Origin: Aplectana chamaeleonis
Lineage: Eukaryota; Nematoda; Chromadorea; Rhabditida; Cosmocercidae
Direction of reading: 5' to 3'
NCBI GenBank assembly: GCA_029168955.1
Contig: JAPDOI010000211.1
Span: 1-64,000 of the forward strand
Length of the DNA: 64,000 nt
The notes under the pieces were generated by a model. It was given only the letters and a program-made list of their open reading frames with translations, was not told the DNA's origin and ran no database searches. This document shows, piece by piece, positions 24,182 to 34,525 of the stretch (position 1 is the first letter of the stretch; every line of letters begins with the position of its first letter). The translations under genes and the position numbers were made by a program.

Positions 24182-24400
24182 CTAAAGCTGGAACTGCAAT
24201 TGGAACAGATCGGAGATGAACTACTCACTTTCGCGAGCAATCACACCCAAATTTCAAGGCTGCTCTTTATCGCTCGTTCTCCATCGTTCCTTCAACGTTA
24301 TACTTTGAGGGAGCCTTCTGATTTCCTATCAAAACTCGGAGACAGTTTTTGTTGTGAACACTACCTTCGAAAGATTCCGCAAAACATCAAAACTTCAAAG
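24182..24400 (+). CDS. Possible plus-strand exon truncated by a MITE
   Basis: Following TTTCGACAG at 24181, a frame of about 73 codons stays open. It begins LKLELQLEQIGDELLTF and passes FIARSPSFLQRYTLREPSDF to YLRKIPQNIK. At about 24400 it runs into an AGGCAGCATACACGC repeat terminus. The composition is protein-like, with no low complexity, but I recognise no domain and there is no downstream donor. It could be an old exon or transposon fragment cut by the MITE. Confidence 0.22.
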
Positions 24401-24620
24401 GCAGCATACACGCTCACAAACATGGTCGAGATTTTAGCATAATAAGTTCGCATGGTGCCCAACATGTCGTCAACAACGTTCGAAGAGCTGAAAACCATCC
24501 AGAATAACAGCTTTTGAGCATCCCTGTCTTGCACGCCCGTATTTTCCCACCCCTTTGAGCAACAGAATGGAAAGTTGAACTTGAGAAACCATGTTATAAC
24601 TAAAAACAATAGCACTGTCA
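24400..24620 (+). repeat. GCATACACGC repeat family (TTAA-type), partial
   Basis: Starts AGGCAGCATACACGCTCAC and matches 3448-3600 and 58417-58580, including the GTATTTTCCCACCCC block. The right terminus is not found. Confidence 0.5.
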
Positions 24621-24826
24621 AATGGGCGTCTACAAAGAGAACAGCTCGATTCGCCTGAATATAACATGTTAGATCACCGATGAAGTTCTACATTTTCAAA
24701 AGGCAGCCGGTGTAGAGCGGCATTCTCGAGCTTGGATGGGAGTCAATCGGAGTGTAAACATTTTATACCCAGGTAAATCAAGCTGTTTCTCTCGTGCACT
24801 CCTATTTGATGGTGCTATCACTTTAA

Positions 24827-25268
24827 AGGCAATGTTCACGATGATCATCCTCGTTGACTTTCCACAGTGAAATCATAGACGAGAAGGATCCTAGGCTCCA
24901 GGTGTCGAAAGAACGGTAGAAAACGAGCCAAGAGCGGCAAAATGACGGCTGCAAACAAGCGTTTTGGTGCCCCAGACACGCCCCGTGCCCCAGATCCACT
25001 CCTCGAAAGGAGCAAATGAAGACTCAGATTATAAGAAAGATCAAGTGAAGGAAGTGCTGATAAGTGAGCTGTTTGCTTCATTGCTCTGATAGGTATCATC
25101 CTTCTAGCGCTCAATTCATCCACGCTCAAAAATCAACGTAAGTAAGGGAGGACCTATTTTGGCTCAAAAACGCGTCTTTCGTGTCCTTTTCAAGCATGCC
25201 TTGCTACATAGGGCACCAGACCTTCCGCAAGCCGTGGAGATATCGGAAGTGAAATTTAACGTGAACCT
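24827..25268 (-). mobile_element. TTAA-flanked MITE, family 1, complete
   Basis: The 442-bp element is bounded by TTAA on both sides (24823-24826 and 25269-25272). Its termini are AGGCAATGTTCACG and CGTGAACCT. A second complete copy in inverse orientation is at 32069-32515 and a 3' partial copy at 25299-25475. TTAA duplication with such ends is typical of piggyBac-like non-autonomous elements and of the palindromic TTAA families described in C. elegans. Assignment to either is inference. Confidence 0.8.
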
Positions 25269-25298
25269 TTAAGAAACACACTAGAGCGGAACTCGCGC

Positions 25299-25475
25299 CG
25301 TAGCCTATCTGGAGCACGGGACGTGTCTGGGGCACCAAAACGCTTGTTTGCAGCCGTTATTTTGCCGCTCCTGGCTCGTTTTCTACCGTTCTTTCGACAC
25401 TGGGAGCCTAGGATCCTTCTCGCCTATCATTTCACTGTGGAAAGTCAACGAGGATGATCATCGTGAACGCTGCCT
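25299..25475 (+). mobile_element. TTAA-flanked MITE, family 1, partial
   Basis: The 3' 177 bp of the family ends GAACGCTGCCT followed by TTAA at 25476-25479. It lies immediately against the Penelope nuclease frame, and its sequence supplies the last 15 or so codons and the stop of that frame. Confidence 0.7.
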
Positions 25476-26039
25476 TTAATGCACGATGTAGAACGGTGAC
25501 TGACAGATGAGGAGCTGTACCCTGTGCGTGTTTTCGGGTCCGATGCTTCAAAAAGCTGCTAAACGGATACGATGCTGGATTTCGGAGAGCCCTCCTGTGC
25601 TCAACTAATCGCTGCCACAGAGGCCTCTTAGTCTGTCCAACGTACCTCTCCCTGCATCCCTGAAAATCGATGAGATAGACCGTGTCCTTAAGTTGGGATA
25701 TCTTGCCGAGACCACAGTACGTGCACCCTGTCCTGCCACATTTATCTTCATAAATTCTAGAAGCCGTTAGCAGTTGTTTTAGGCTGGGTGGTGGGCGAAA
25801 CACAAGTTTGACCGGAAGCGCTGAATGTTTGACGACCACATTAACTTCTTTAGCAATTCTATCATTCACAAATGATAGAATCATTGGTATGCCATCCAGC
25901 GAAGAAAACGGTTTCCACGTGCGAGGACTTTCGGTAGTATACCCTGTCTTCTTCAGAAAATTTTCGACCATCAATTCGGTGTTTTCACATAAATGATTAC
26001 AGATCCTGTCTTTTGTGGCGAGAAGGTTAAGAATAACAT
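25476..26039 (-). pseudogene. Penelope-like element C-terminus with GIY-YIG nuclease
   Basis: The minus-strand frame from 26039 towards 25480 shows the Penelope connector (IPMILSFVNDRI ... PVKLVFRPPPSLKQLL). A CGRTGCTYC zinc-like motif follows, and then the GIY-YIG core VYLIDFQGCRERYVGQTKRP with an EH downstream. Such elements join a reverse transcriptase to this endonuclease. The catalytic Glu and following C-terminal helix are absent because the frame runs into a TTAA MITE and ends in MITE-derived codons. On its 5' side it is cut by a 5'-truncated RTE copy (26040-26858). The matching reverse transcriptase piece is at 30215-30630. Confidence 0.75.
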
Positions 26040-26877
26040 GACAAATGCGAGTTGTGACGATTCCATCCAAGTCGACAACACAGTCTTGCCAAAAGCGCAT
26101 ACGTTTCGATATCCTGGATCAACGCTTTGCGATGATGGGACGCTGACGGCTGAAGTCGACGCACGCATCAATGCTGCTTGGTTGAAGTGGCGTACCGCGA
26201 GTAGAGTGCTCTGTGATAAAAAGGTTTGCGGCAGGCTCAAGTCAAAGATTTATCGTTCGGTTGTGAGGCCCAACGCACTGTATGACACAGAGTGTTATCC
26301 AATGACCAAGGAAGCAGAACGACGGCTAGGCGTGATGGAAACGAAGATGCTGAGGTGGAGTGGTGGATTGACCCGATTGGACCGAGTTCGGAATGAAGAT
26401 GTGCGTGAAAGATTCGGTGTCGCGCCCATTTCGGACAAACTTCGCGAAAATCGCCTAAGATGGTATGGGCACGTTCTGCGAGCTGGAGAACACTCGATAG
26501 CGAAAGCGGCTATGCAGCTTCAAGTGACGGGCCAGCGACCAAGAGGACGACCTAAGCAGAGATGGCTGGATGTCTTGCACAACGATATGAAAATTGCAGG
26601 CCTCCATCCTGACAACGAGAATGACAAGGTCAAATGGCGGCAACGTTCGAGAAAAGCGGACCCTGCTATGGTTTCCGTTTTCATTTTAGTCTGACACATG
26701 GACCAGGCGGCTGGCCGTGCGGGGTTGACGGCCTCACTGGAGAATGGGGTTTCGATTCGCGCGGGGTGATCTACCGTCACAGCCCCGTCGATTCATCAGA
26801 CTAAAATGACTGCGCCAACTCTACAATGCGGGACAAATGCTGAAGAAGAAGAAGAAGAAGAAGGTTAAGAATAACAT
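26021..26877 (+). mobile_element. 5'-truncated RTE retrotransposon with target-site duplication
   Basis: AAGGTTAAGAATAACAT occurs at 26023-26039 and again at 26861-26877, bracketing the insertion; the match may extend to 19 bp. Inside is a plus-strand open frame (about 26040-26694) for the C-terminal part of an RTE-type ORF2. It includes YPGSTLCDDGTL, RINAAWLKWR, LYDTECYPMTK, a RLDRVRNEDVRERFGVAPI block and RLRWYGHVLRAGE, with a C-terminal WRQRSRKADPA. The 3' end is a short UTR and a (GAA)n tail at 26842-26860. The frame is uninterrupted, so the insertion is fairly young. The reverse transcriptase core is missing. Confidence 0.85.
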
Positions 26878-27042
26878 TTGCCTTCACGTGTAGTGTATGA
26901 CAACTCCTCGCAAGCCCCAAGATATTACGAGAAGCCGGCTCTCGGTACTGTGTCAGTTGTGTTGCTCCTTGATTTGACTTACTTGACTTAATCGGTTGGC
27001 TTTCGCCTGACACGGTCATTCCGCATCTTCACCGAGGTGTGT

Positions 27043-29539
27043 CTAGTCTAGGGTGTCTAGTCTAGTAGTCAGCCGTGTCCATTTTTCACGGTTTTCAGCC
27101 ACATTTTGGACACATTCCATCCAGCTGTCACTATTCCATTTTCTGCGAAACGAAACATCGCGCCTGAACTGTCTTTCGATGCCGAGTGACTTTAAATCCT
27201 CTTTAACCACATCCGTACAGAACTTTCGCCTACGCCCAGGTGGCCGTTTCCAGACAGGATTTGGAAGCAATCTTAGAGCGTGTTGTACGAGACTATCCGG
27301 CGTTCTTCTTAGTATATGCCCGAGCAGTCGAAGTCGACTTTCCATTACCGCTTGAGATGGCGGTAGGAGATGCTGGCACCTCCCTCGTGTCAAGCGTTGA
27401 CGTACTGCGTCGATTTCCTTGTAAAGGTCTTCGTTATGGCATACACGCGGCCAGAATTATCCAAGCAAACGCCTGAAAAGCTTCCTCTCCGTGCAATCCA
27501 ACCTTTCCATCTGCGTCTTCGGTGCTGCCCACGTCTCCGATCCGTACATCATGATAGGGCGAATAGCGGATAGGTAGACGCGCAACTTGACTTTCTTCGC
27601 GATGGTGGTAGACCACAAACACTTGGTTAGAGAATTAAATGCAGACGCAGCTTTCGCACGTCGTTGTCGAATATCCGCTGCATAACTACCATCGTTCTTT
27701 AGCAAACAGCCTAAATAACAGAAATCGTCCACCAGTTCGATACGTTGTCCGTCCACACAAACTCCCGTAGAAGGCCTCTGAGAGACCCACATCTGCTTGC
27801 ATTTGTCCGGACGAAGACGAAGTCCATAGGCTGCGGCATACTTCGGAACGAGGTTCACAACCCTTTGCAATTTTGCGTTGTTTTCAGCGAATAACACAAT
27901 GTCGTCGGCCTACTCCATGTCGACAAGGGAGCGTCCTGATGGTGTCAGGATCACATCCGCAGGAAACTGTTCTGCAACTCTACGCATGATGTCATCAACA
28001 GCGAAGTTCAAAAAAAAAGGTTCTGCTACGGCTCCTTGCCTTACTCCTGTTTTCACCTCGAAAGCTGACGTAAATCCGACAGGTGTACGAACTGCTGCTG
28101 TTGTTCCTTTGTTCATGTCCTCGATTAACCGAACATACTTTTCCGGGACTCCAACTGCTCGCAGAGCGTTGAGCAATCGATCACGATGAGGAGAGTCGAA
28201 CGCGGCTTCGAAGTTCAAAAAAGCAAACTGTAATGGCTGCAAATACCGCTATACTACTCTTCTCACGACGAACGCTTGGTCGATGGTCGATCTTCCAGAT
28301 CGAAAACCGGCTTGCTCATCTCTGGTCGTTCCTTCACGATGTTTGATAAGTCGCTCGAGAATGATACGTTCTAAAACCTTGTACATGACACGAAGTAGAG
28401 ATATTCCTCTGTAGTTCTTAGGACCCGTGACGTATAGCTTCTTGTGAAGAGGTACGATGATCGCATGTCTCCACGAATCGGGTATCCTTTCGCTCATCCA
28501 TATGGCACGGATGGTGTTGGTCATTTCACGAAGCCCCAGACGGAGTAAGAGCTTTCAGCATTTCAGCAGTGATGTTGTCATCTCCACCTGCCTTTCCATT
28601 CTTCATTTTCCGGACACAATCCAAAACTTCAGACTCAGTCGGCGGTTCCTCACTGGCATCGTAATGTGCTCTCTGAACATGCGGGAGCTCAGGTACTGAT
28701 GGCGCTGGACGATTCAGTAGTGAACTGAAGTAATCCTTCCATATTGGCGGCGTCGCATCACCAACTGCAACTCCATTGGTAGTGTTCAAGACAGGAGAAC
28801 ATCTCTTCATCTTCCCGCTATACTGTCGCAGCAACGTGTAGGCTTTTATCGGATTCTTCTCCTCCCAAGCCTTCTCGATCTCCTTAGCTCTACACGTCCA
28901 CTCTCGCTCGCGGTCGCTTTGAAGCTGCTGACGCAACTTCCTCCTCAGACCCTCCTCCTCCACGAAGTTTCCTGCAGTTCGGAGAGCACATACTCTGTTG
29001 TAGGTAGATGTTGTTTCCTCTGAGACGTAGGCGAACTTCTTCTTAGGCGGTACAACCGGGAGTGCCTCTTTCGAAGCGTCCTGGATGCACTTAACAAAAG
29101 AATCCGCGTCGCAAAGTTTCTTCTTAGTCCGTACTCCGATGTGAATAGAAACGCGTTGTCGAAAATTCCTTCTGCACTCTTCATCTCTGAGACTTGTCAT
29201 GTCAATCCTCTGGAGAGGCTGAGCCCCTCGCTTCCTCTTATGAATCCTCGCAGTGAAGTTCAACAGAACAGGACGGTGATCCGAATCGAATGCGACATCA
29301 CACGCAGCTCTAGATCTTCGAATGTCCGATACTGGAATATTCCTCGTCAGGACATAGTCAAGCTGTAGTTTCAAAGTTGTCATCTTCCGCTTCCGCTGCT
29401 CTTCTGGAGATAGCTGGGTTGGTCCCTGCCACGTAAGCTGATGGTGGCGATGATTCCTCTTGAATGTCGATGCAATAATCAGACCACTGCGTTCACAAAA
29501 GTCGACAAGGCGGTAGCCAATGTCCGATGTTTGCTCCAC
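27043..29539 (-). pseudogene. RTE reverse transcriptase and C-terminal region (broken)
   Basis: 29539-28526 gives the endonuclease end (FDSDHRPVLLNF) and the linker to KMKNGKAGGDDNITAEML. A frameshift near 28530 leads to RIPDSWRHAIIVPLHKK and NYRGISLLRVMYKVLERII. An in-frame TAG at 28249 precedes the palm. Motif A reads FLNFEAAFDS, with Asn at the first catalytic Asp. TAG at 27910-27912 replaces the Tyr of the YADD box, followed by ADDIVLFAE. 27897-27457 contains CYLGCLLKNDGSY and YGSETWAAP, then TAA, then 27393-27043 (LLGHILRR ... PPGRRRKF). Two independent lesions hit the active site, so this copy is dead. Confidence 0.8.
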
Positions 29540-29548
29540 TGGGTAGAA

Positions 29549-30046
29549 TCATTTACCGAGTACTTCGGATTCCTGATCAAGTCCCATCTTCGCATTTGCG
29601 TCAATCCCCACGACAACAGCGTGTTGACAAGGTATCCTGGCCAGCAACGTTTTGAGTTCCTCAAAAGACGCATCCTTCGAATTGTCCTCGGCGGTTTCAG
29701 TGATCGCATGAGCACTCACTATCCACGGATTGAATCCTCTGTGATCCCGCAGTCGTACGAATGCATTCCGGCACGACGTTGAGCCAAACTCCTTGACCAT
29801 ACCATTGAGATCCTTCCTTACAGCTGTTGCACAGCCTCCCACTCTCCTACCGTCAGCGTTACCGCAGTAGATGGTGTACTCTCCGACGCTGATGACGGGT
29901 CTATCCTTGAGGCGGGTTTCCTGCAAAGCAGCAAACGGTGCATGGAAATAGCTCAGAAGTCTGGATAGCGCAGTTTTTTGGATATCACTCGACAGCGATC
30001 GACAGTTCAAGGTGGCGAAATTGTGGCTCGTGGCCAAAGACTCCAT
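29549..30046 (-). pseudogene. RTE endonuclease domain (broken)
   Basis: The frame starts MESLATSHNFATLNCRS, followed by LQETRLKDRP (containing the catalytic Glu region), GGCATAVRKDL, SAHAITETAED and GIDANAKMG. These fit an AP-endonuclease-like fold that nicks target DNA. An in-frame TGA replaces the Trp normally found after VLGK. The frame then resumes (FYPVEQTSDIGYRLVDFCE) in the next segment, which supplies the DSDHRP motif. An expected Pro in the SAHA-x-TE motif is Ile. It is nonfunctional as it stands. Confidence 0.75.
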
Positions 30047-30214
30047 GACTCCTTAGGTGCGGATCCTAGGGTGTTATGGACCAGAGGCCCTAGCGTCCCG
30101 GACGGCGACACCTTTATTCAATGTATGGGATACTTTCGCGATATAGTTGTGCACGCTATATCGCTCGAACGTTCCCTGTGTACACTCAAACGTCTGCTAG
30201 GTTCAGTAGAACCA

Positions 30215-30630
30215 GGGGCACCAACGAGCAGGTACCAACAGACTTCTATACACACCCCCGCTCCTTGATTAATTTTCACTATTGTGTTTAAGAATGGAAG
30301 AGACCCATCATCGTCTGGTTGTTCAACGGTGAACTTTATGTGAGGGTCCTGCAAATTCAGTAGGCGGAGGGTGTCACCAAGGTCCACTGGAGAGTTACCA
30401 ATTATCAAGACATTATCAATGTAGCGCTTATAAATGTAGATTCGCCAAGATAACAATCTAAAATTTTGAATAATTTTGCAATGAACATTTTGTTCAATTG
30501 ATGATGATATGATTCCGGGCAAGTTTGTTGGAGTTGTTAGATTTGCGAATAAACACGCACAGAATAAGGTCGAAATATCGGGGCGTGAAACTGTTTGGGG
30601 GGGGGCACTTGTGAAAATGAAATGATTCAT
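30215..30630 (-). pseudogene. Penelope-like element reverse transcriptase fragment
   Basis: The minus-strand frame shows IYKRYIDNVLIIGNS, a form of the RYxDD catalytic box with Asn in place of the second Asp. It is followed by LLNLQDPHIKFTVEQ and LPFLNTIVKI, the segment after the palm in Penelope-like elements. It is probably the same insertion as the GIY-YIG piece at 25476-26039, separated by the RTE at 26878-30110. Upstream motifs are not recognisable. Confidence 0.6.
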
Positions 30631-30894
30631 TCATGAAAATGAAAATTTGGGCTGATATCATACGCCTGACAGGTTTATAATTTGCCACCGGCACAAATTT
30701 CTCACAAAAGTGTAATGGATTTGCTTTCAAGAATTTCCCATGTTTACTGCCTGATACCGTGACATTTTGAAAAGCGGTCGAGCTGTTTTCCTACATCATA
30801 GTCCGTGCAGAGCCTCAACTACTGGGTCTTCAAGCAGGACGGTGCCTGAATGAAGACACACCGCTCTCAGGCCTCGGTCAGAGTTGGGGCTATT

Positions 30895-31025
30895 TGCATC
30901 TGCAACCCACCGACTCCCCCCAACACCCCCCCCCGCACCCCCAGCACCCACCAACACCCCCCAACACCCACCCGGTCGATACGTATGTTTAGAATGATGG
31001 AGTGAGGTTGAGAAAATCACTCGGT
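30895..31025 (-). repeat. C-rich tract and inverted CACCGAGTGATTTTCTCAACC unit
   Basis: CACCCCCC-type runs (30910-30970) are followed by CGGTCGATACGTATGTTTAGAATGATGGAG, the reverse of the tandem units at 31215-31470. Confidence 0.6.
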
Positions 31026-31159
31026 GTACCCAACTAGATATGACGATGTTTACGTGGCCAACAGGATTGCACCTGTTCAGAGAATTAGTGAAGGAGAGTA
31101 AGGTGAAGGAACGGAGGTAGCAGTAAGGTTAGCTTTCTAGTGATACGCAATGTTTTATC

Positions 31160-31475
31160 ATCGACCCGCCCACCCGGTGATTTTCTCATCCGCCGTCATC
31201 CACGTATTTCATGGATATCGACCGCGTCGGATACACCGAGTGATTTTCTCAACCTCACTCCATCATTTTAAACATACGTATCGACCGGGTGGGTGTTGGG
31301 GGGTGTTTTTGGTGCGGGGGGGATACACCGAGTGATTTTCTCAGCTTCACCTCACCATGTTGTTCATACGTATCGACCGGGTGGGTGATGGGGGGTGTTG
31401 GGGGGGGGGATACACCGAGTGATTTTTGCATCCCATTCCCAATGCATTCTGTGTGTATCGACCGGGCTGGAGACG
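31160..31475 (+). repeat. Tandem repeat, about 100 bp, with G-runs
   Basis: At least three units begin GATACACCGAGTGATTTT and end CGTATCGACCGGGTGGGTG, followed by GGGGGGTGTT-type runs. The G-rich strand is plus. One inverted unit is at 30960-31025. Confidence 0.75.
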
Positions 31476-31479
31476 TCGG

Positions 31480-32060
31480 CTCATCCAACTATGACCGGGG
31501 CCTCAATCTCTTTTATACCCTACCATAATCAATTGGGTATCATCAGTTTTGTTTACCGCGAGAATTTTGTTCTGATAGCAAATTGTAATCTTCTATATGC
31601 CTGATAGAGTTATCAGTCATTAATTTCGTGAAGACTCCATGTAAATACTTCGACTTCTGAAAGCGATATCAATCGGTCTCCAATTGAATCCCAAGTGCCC
31701 CCCCCCAAATAGTTTCATACCGACTGCTTTAGCCCCCAAGCGTCCCCTTACTACAGAGTAAGGATAAGGTTGGGAAGAAATCAGCTCTTTTATCATCATT
31801 TTCTAGCAGATAAGCTGGCGGTAAAATGTTTCCAAACGAGTTAGTGTAGCTCATACAATACCCATCGACTCCCTTCTAAGTGGGGGCTCCCTTTTTTTTC
31901 GGTGACGGTAGGCACACGGCCCCAGGCTGCCGACTGCTGGTATATATGAACAACCCACCCACTCATCAACCCGAATCAATGGCTAATGCCATGGTATGAT
32001 ACCGCACTAGCGATTTGGGCGATTCGGCACTTCTATTACAGTAGAGCAGTCACCGTCACC
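31480..32060. other. No gene recognised
   Basis: The block TTATACCCTACC...TATCA..TTTTGTTTAC (31510-31555) recurs at 42605-42645, and TTCCTAC...CCGTGCAGAG..CTCAACTGCTG-type sequence occurs at 30788 and 42515. These are decayed dispersed repeats. No exon is supported. Confidence 0.35.
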
Positions 32061-32068
32061 TCACTTAA

Positions 32069-32515
32069 AGCCAGTGCTCACGATAAATTTCACTTCCGAT
32101 ATCTCTACGGCTTACGAAAGGCTTGGTGCCCTATATAGCAAGGCATGCCTGAAAAGAACACGATAGACGCGTTTTTGAGCGAAAATAGACTCTCTTTTGT
32201 TTACGTTGATTTTTGAGCGTGGATGAATTGAGCGCTAGAAGGATGATACCTATCAGAGCAATGAAGCAAACAGCTCACTTATCAGCACTTCCTTCACTTG
32301 ATCTTTCTTATAATCTGAGTCTTCATTAGCTCCTTTCGAGGGGTGGATATGGGGCACCAGGCGTGTCTGGGGCACCAAAACGCTTGTTTGCAGCCGTTAC
32401 TTTGCTATTACTGACACGTTTTCTACCGCTCTTTCGACACTGGGAGCCTAGGATCCTTCTCGTCTATCATTTTACTGTGGTAAGTCAACGAGGATGATCA
32501 TCGTGAACGCTGCCT
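32069..32515 (+). mobile_element. TTAA-flanked MITE, family 1, complete
   Basis: 447 bp bounded by TTAA at 32065-32068 and 32516-32519. It is collinear with the inverted copy at 24827-25268. It is fused to the next MITE (32516 onward, GGCAGCATACACGC), which shares the same TTAA. Confidence 0.8.
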
Positions 32516-32660
32516 TTAAGGCAGCATACACGCTCGCAAAATTTGTTGAGATAACTACATTAGTGGTGTCGTTCAGGCCCTAGAAAAGCCCTCACGAAGT
32601 TGGAAGAGTTGAAAACGAGGTAAAATGACCGTATTTGAGCCGTATTGAGTCACAAAATCA
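32516..32660 (+). repeat. GCATACACGC repeat family (TTAA-type), partial
   Basis: Starts TTAAGGCAGCATACACGCTCGC, sharing its TTAA with the neighbouring MITE. It then matches 24400-24560 loosely. Confidence 0.45.
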
Positions 32661-32825
32661 CCCTTTCTCCGCCCATCGATACGGGCTCCGCCCCTCAATA
32701 CAAATGTTCAATGCTCTATTACGGTCATTCTGGCTCATTTTTACGCTTCTAAGGTCGTCAGCGTTCCAGAAAGGGCCGTAGGAGTATATTAGCGTCGTTA
32801 TCCCAACAAACTTGTAGCTATGATC

Positions 32826-32986
32826 TAGTTCCGCAATCGCGTTCAGTCCGCAAAGTCTCATTATCACAATCGTAGAAGCGAGGCGGTTGTTTTGAGAATG
32901 ATTCTAGTTGAATTTTCAAAAAACAACCGCTTCGCTTCTACGATTGTGATAATGAGGACTGAACGCGATTGCGGAACTGAACTGTA
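32826..32986. mobile_element. Palindromic MITE family TA-CAGTTCA, copy 3
   Basis: The right end GAACTGAACTGTA and the left TAGTTCCGCAATCGCG frame arms that include TTCAGTCCGCAAAG (left) and CATTATCACAATCGTAGAAGCG with its complement. It is related by termini to 3031 and 11430 but has a different core, so it may be a subfamily. Confidence 0.65.
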
Positions 32987-33474
32987 TGTAGCTCCGCTTT
33001 TTCAGCCAATGCTGTACAACTCGTCCACTTCTGGGCCAATATAGAACGAACCGTCATATCATCATTTCAGTTGATTTTTTTTCTAGTTTTTTCGTTATCT
33101 CTGAATATTAACAGCTTCAGACCTTCGATTCACTCCATAAAATTGATATCGATTTCGAGCGTGTATGCCGTTTTTAAGGAATCACGATATGGCGGTTCAT
33201 GTCGCGGCTTGTAAGCTTCGCAGTGAGCCGTAAGCATATTGATCTTCAACAAGCCGCTTTCGTTCTGTCTGTAGTTAGACAAAAGTGTGACTGGTTAGAC
33301 TGTGCTAACCATGACTCACCGTTGAATGACAGCATTGTTTAAAAATGAAACTTACTGATGATCCAAATAAAACTTGCGGGAGCTAATTGAGCTGAAAAAC
33401 ACAACGCGATAAAAGCTTCTATCCCTGTCGAGAAGCATCAGTTTGAGCGAAAACTCAGGTGGTCGCGGCTTAGG

Positions 33475-33935
33475 ACATGTTTTGACTGCAGATTGTCGCT
33501 GCGGCCATGCGAGGGACAACTGTTCCTTTTCATCGCTCGCAATGGAAAGGCGCTTCAATTGTGATCGCTTCTTGGCAAACGTCCCACATCGCTAGGCCGC
33601 GGCGACGAAATTCAATGTTTTACTGCTGGAGGAGCGATTCTCGGTGATCGCTGATCATCGCTCCATCGCTGCCATTATTGCAGCGATGGAGCGATCGCCA
33701 GTAAATGACACGTTTCGTTTAGTGAACTTTGACACTTTCACATGACAAGGTCAGGGTTTACGAGTCGGAACGTGTTATTGATGACCACCTGTCTTTAATT
33801 CCTCTTATTGGTTGAAATTTTTCGATCACCCATGAGGCTATGCACTATGAACAAATTCGCTGCCGCTGCCAGATCGCTGCATAGGTGCAAAATCGCTGCG
33901 ATGAAAAACAGCAGCGATGCAGTCAAAACTTGGCT
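33475..33935 (-). repeat. GCGATGG-core repeat (partner of 1255-1484)
   Basis: In reverse orientation it matches the 1255-1484 element: the CCATCGCTGCCATTATTGCAGCGATGG palindrome (33662-33688), the GCGATCACAATTG block and the CAGTCAAAAC end. A second fragment of the end recurs at 33900-33930. Confidence 0.6.
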
Positions 33936-33949
33936 TTGGTAAGGCATCA

Positions 33950-34245
33950 CGAGGGGATTACTAACGCAGTTACTCGTCGAGGTGTAAGCCCGATTCGTTC
34001 CCTCAACTGCTGCGCAGGGCAACACATTGTGTCCTCTTCATACGCTTACTGCCCCAACTGCTGCTCTGTACAGTGGCCTCATGTGCTGGTACAGTCGCCC
34101 CAACTGCTCCATTCGTCTCCCCAACTACTACTCCTCAGTGTGGCCTCAACTGCTGCTCCTCACTGTGGCCCCAACTGTCGCTGTTCTTTCCCCGATTGCT
34201 GCTCCTCATCATGGCCGCAATTGCTGCTCTCAATTTATGATCTTC
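33950..34245 (-). repeat. CCCCAACTGCTGCTC minisatellite (inverted partner of 7045-7350)
   Basis: CCCCAACTGCTGCTC-type units recur from 34050 to 34210, preceded by GTTACTCGTCGAGGTG, mirroring the unit order at 7060-7290. Confidence 0.6.
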
Positions 34246-34329
34246 TTTTTCTTCCTCACAATCTCTCCCCCGCAGGGAATATCTCGGGTTCAGCAGCAGT
34301 TCTGGGTCGAACTATCAAAAATGAAGACC

Positions 34330-34471
34330 TTAGGGGTCGTTTATACTCCCGCCGCCGAGCGGCGCGGCACAGTGCATTTCTGTGATATTGATCACGCGGC
34401 GCGGCACGATCGATAAGGCAGGATTGCGCATCGTCGCGCCGCTCGGCGGCGGAAGTATAAACGACGCCTTA
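34330..34471. mobile_element. Palindromic MITE, GTCGTTTATACT ends
   Basis: TAGGGGTCGTTTATACTCCC on the left and the inverse GGAAGTATAAACGACGCCTTA on the right enclose GCCGCCGAGCGGCGCG arms of about 40 bp. Very GC-rich compared with its surroundings. Confidence 0.7.
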
Positions 34472-34525
34472 GAGAGGCTAGTTCATATCTGCAACGGCTG
34501 TTTCATCCTTGGTTGTATCCATTAA

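Larger units (their letters stand above)
26878..30110 (-). mobile_element. Near full-length dead RTE-type LINE
   Basis: Reading on the minus strand from about 30110, the element holds an endonuclease, a linker, a reverse transcriptase and a C-terminal domain in the order usual for RTE-clade LINEs. It ends near 26980-27030 with GTCAAGTAAGTCAA-type repeats. It interrupts the Penelope-like element whose pieces lie on either side. The body retains high similarity to the family pattern but has four in-frame stops, at least one frameshift and a changed catalytic residue. The exact 3' boundary with Penelope sequence (26878-27000) is unclear, and I found no target duplication. Confidence 0.75.

Noticed and set aside
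26980..30250. Target-site duplication for the long RTE copy
   Set aside because: ACACAACT near 26955 and CACAACT near 30145 are similar but too short and misaligned to claim.
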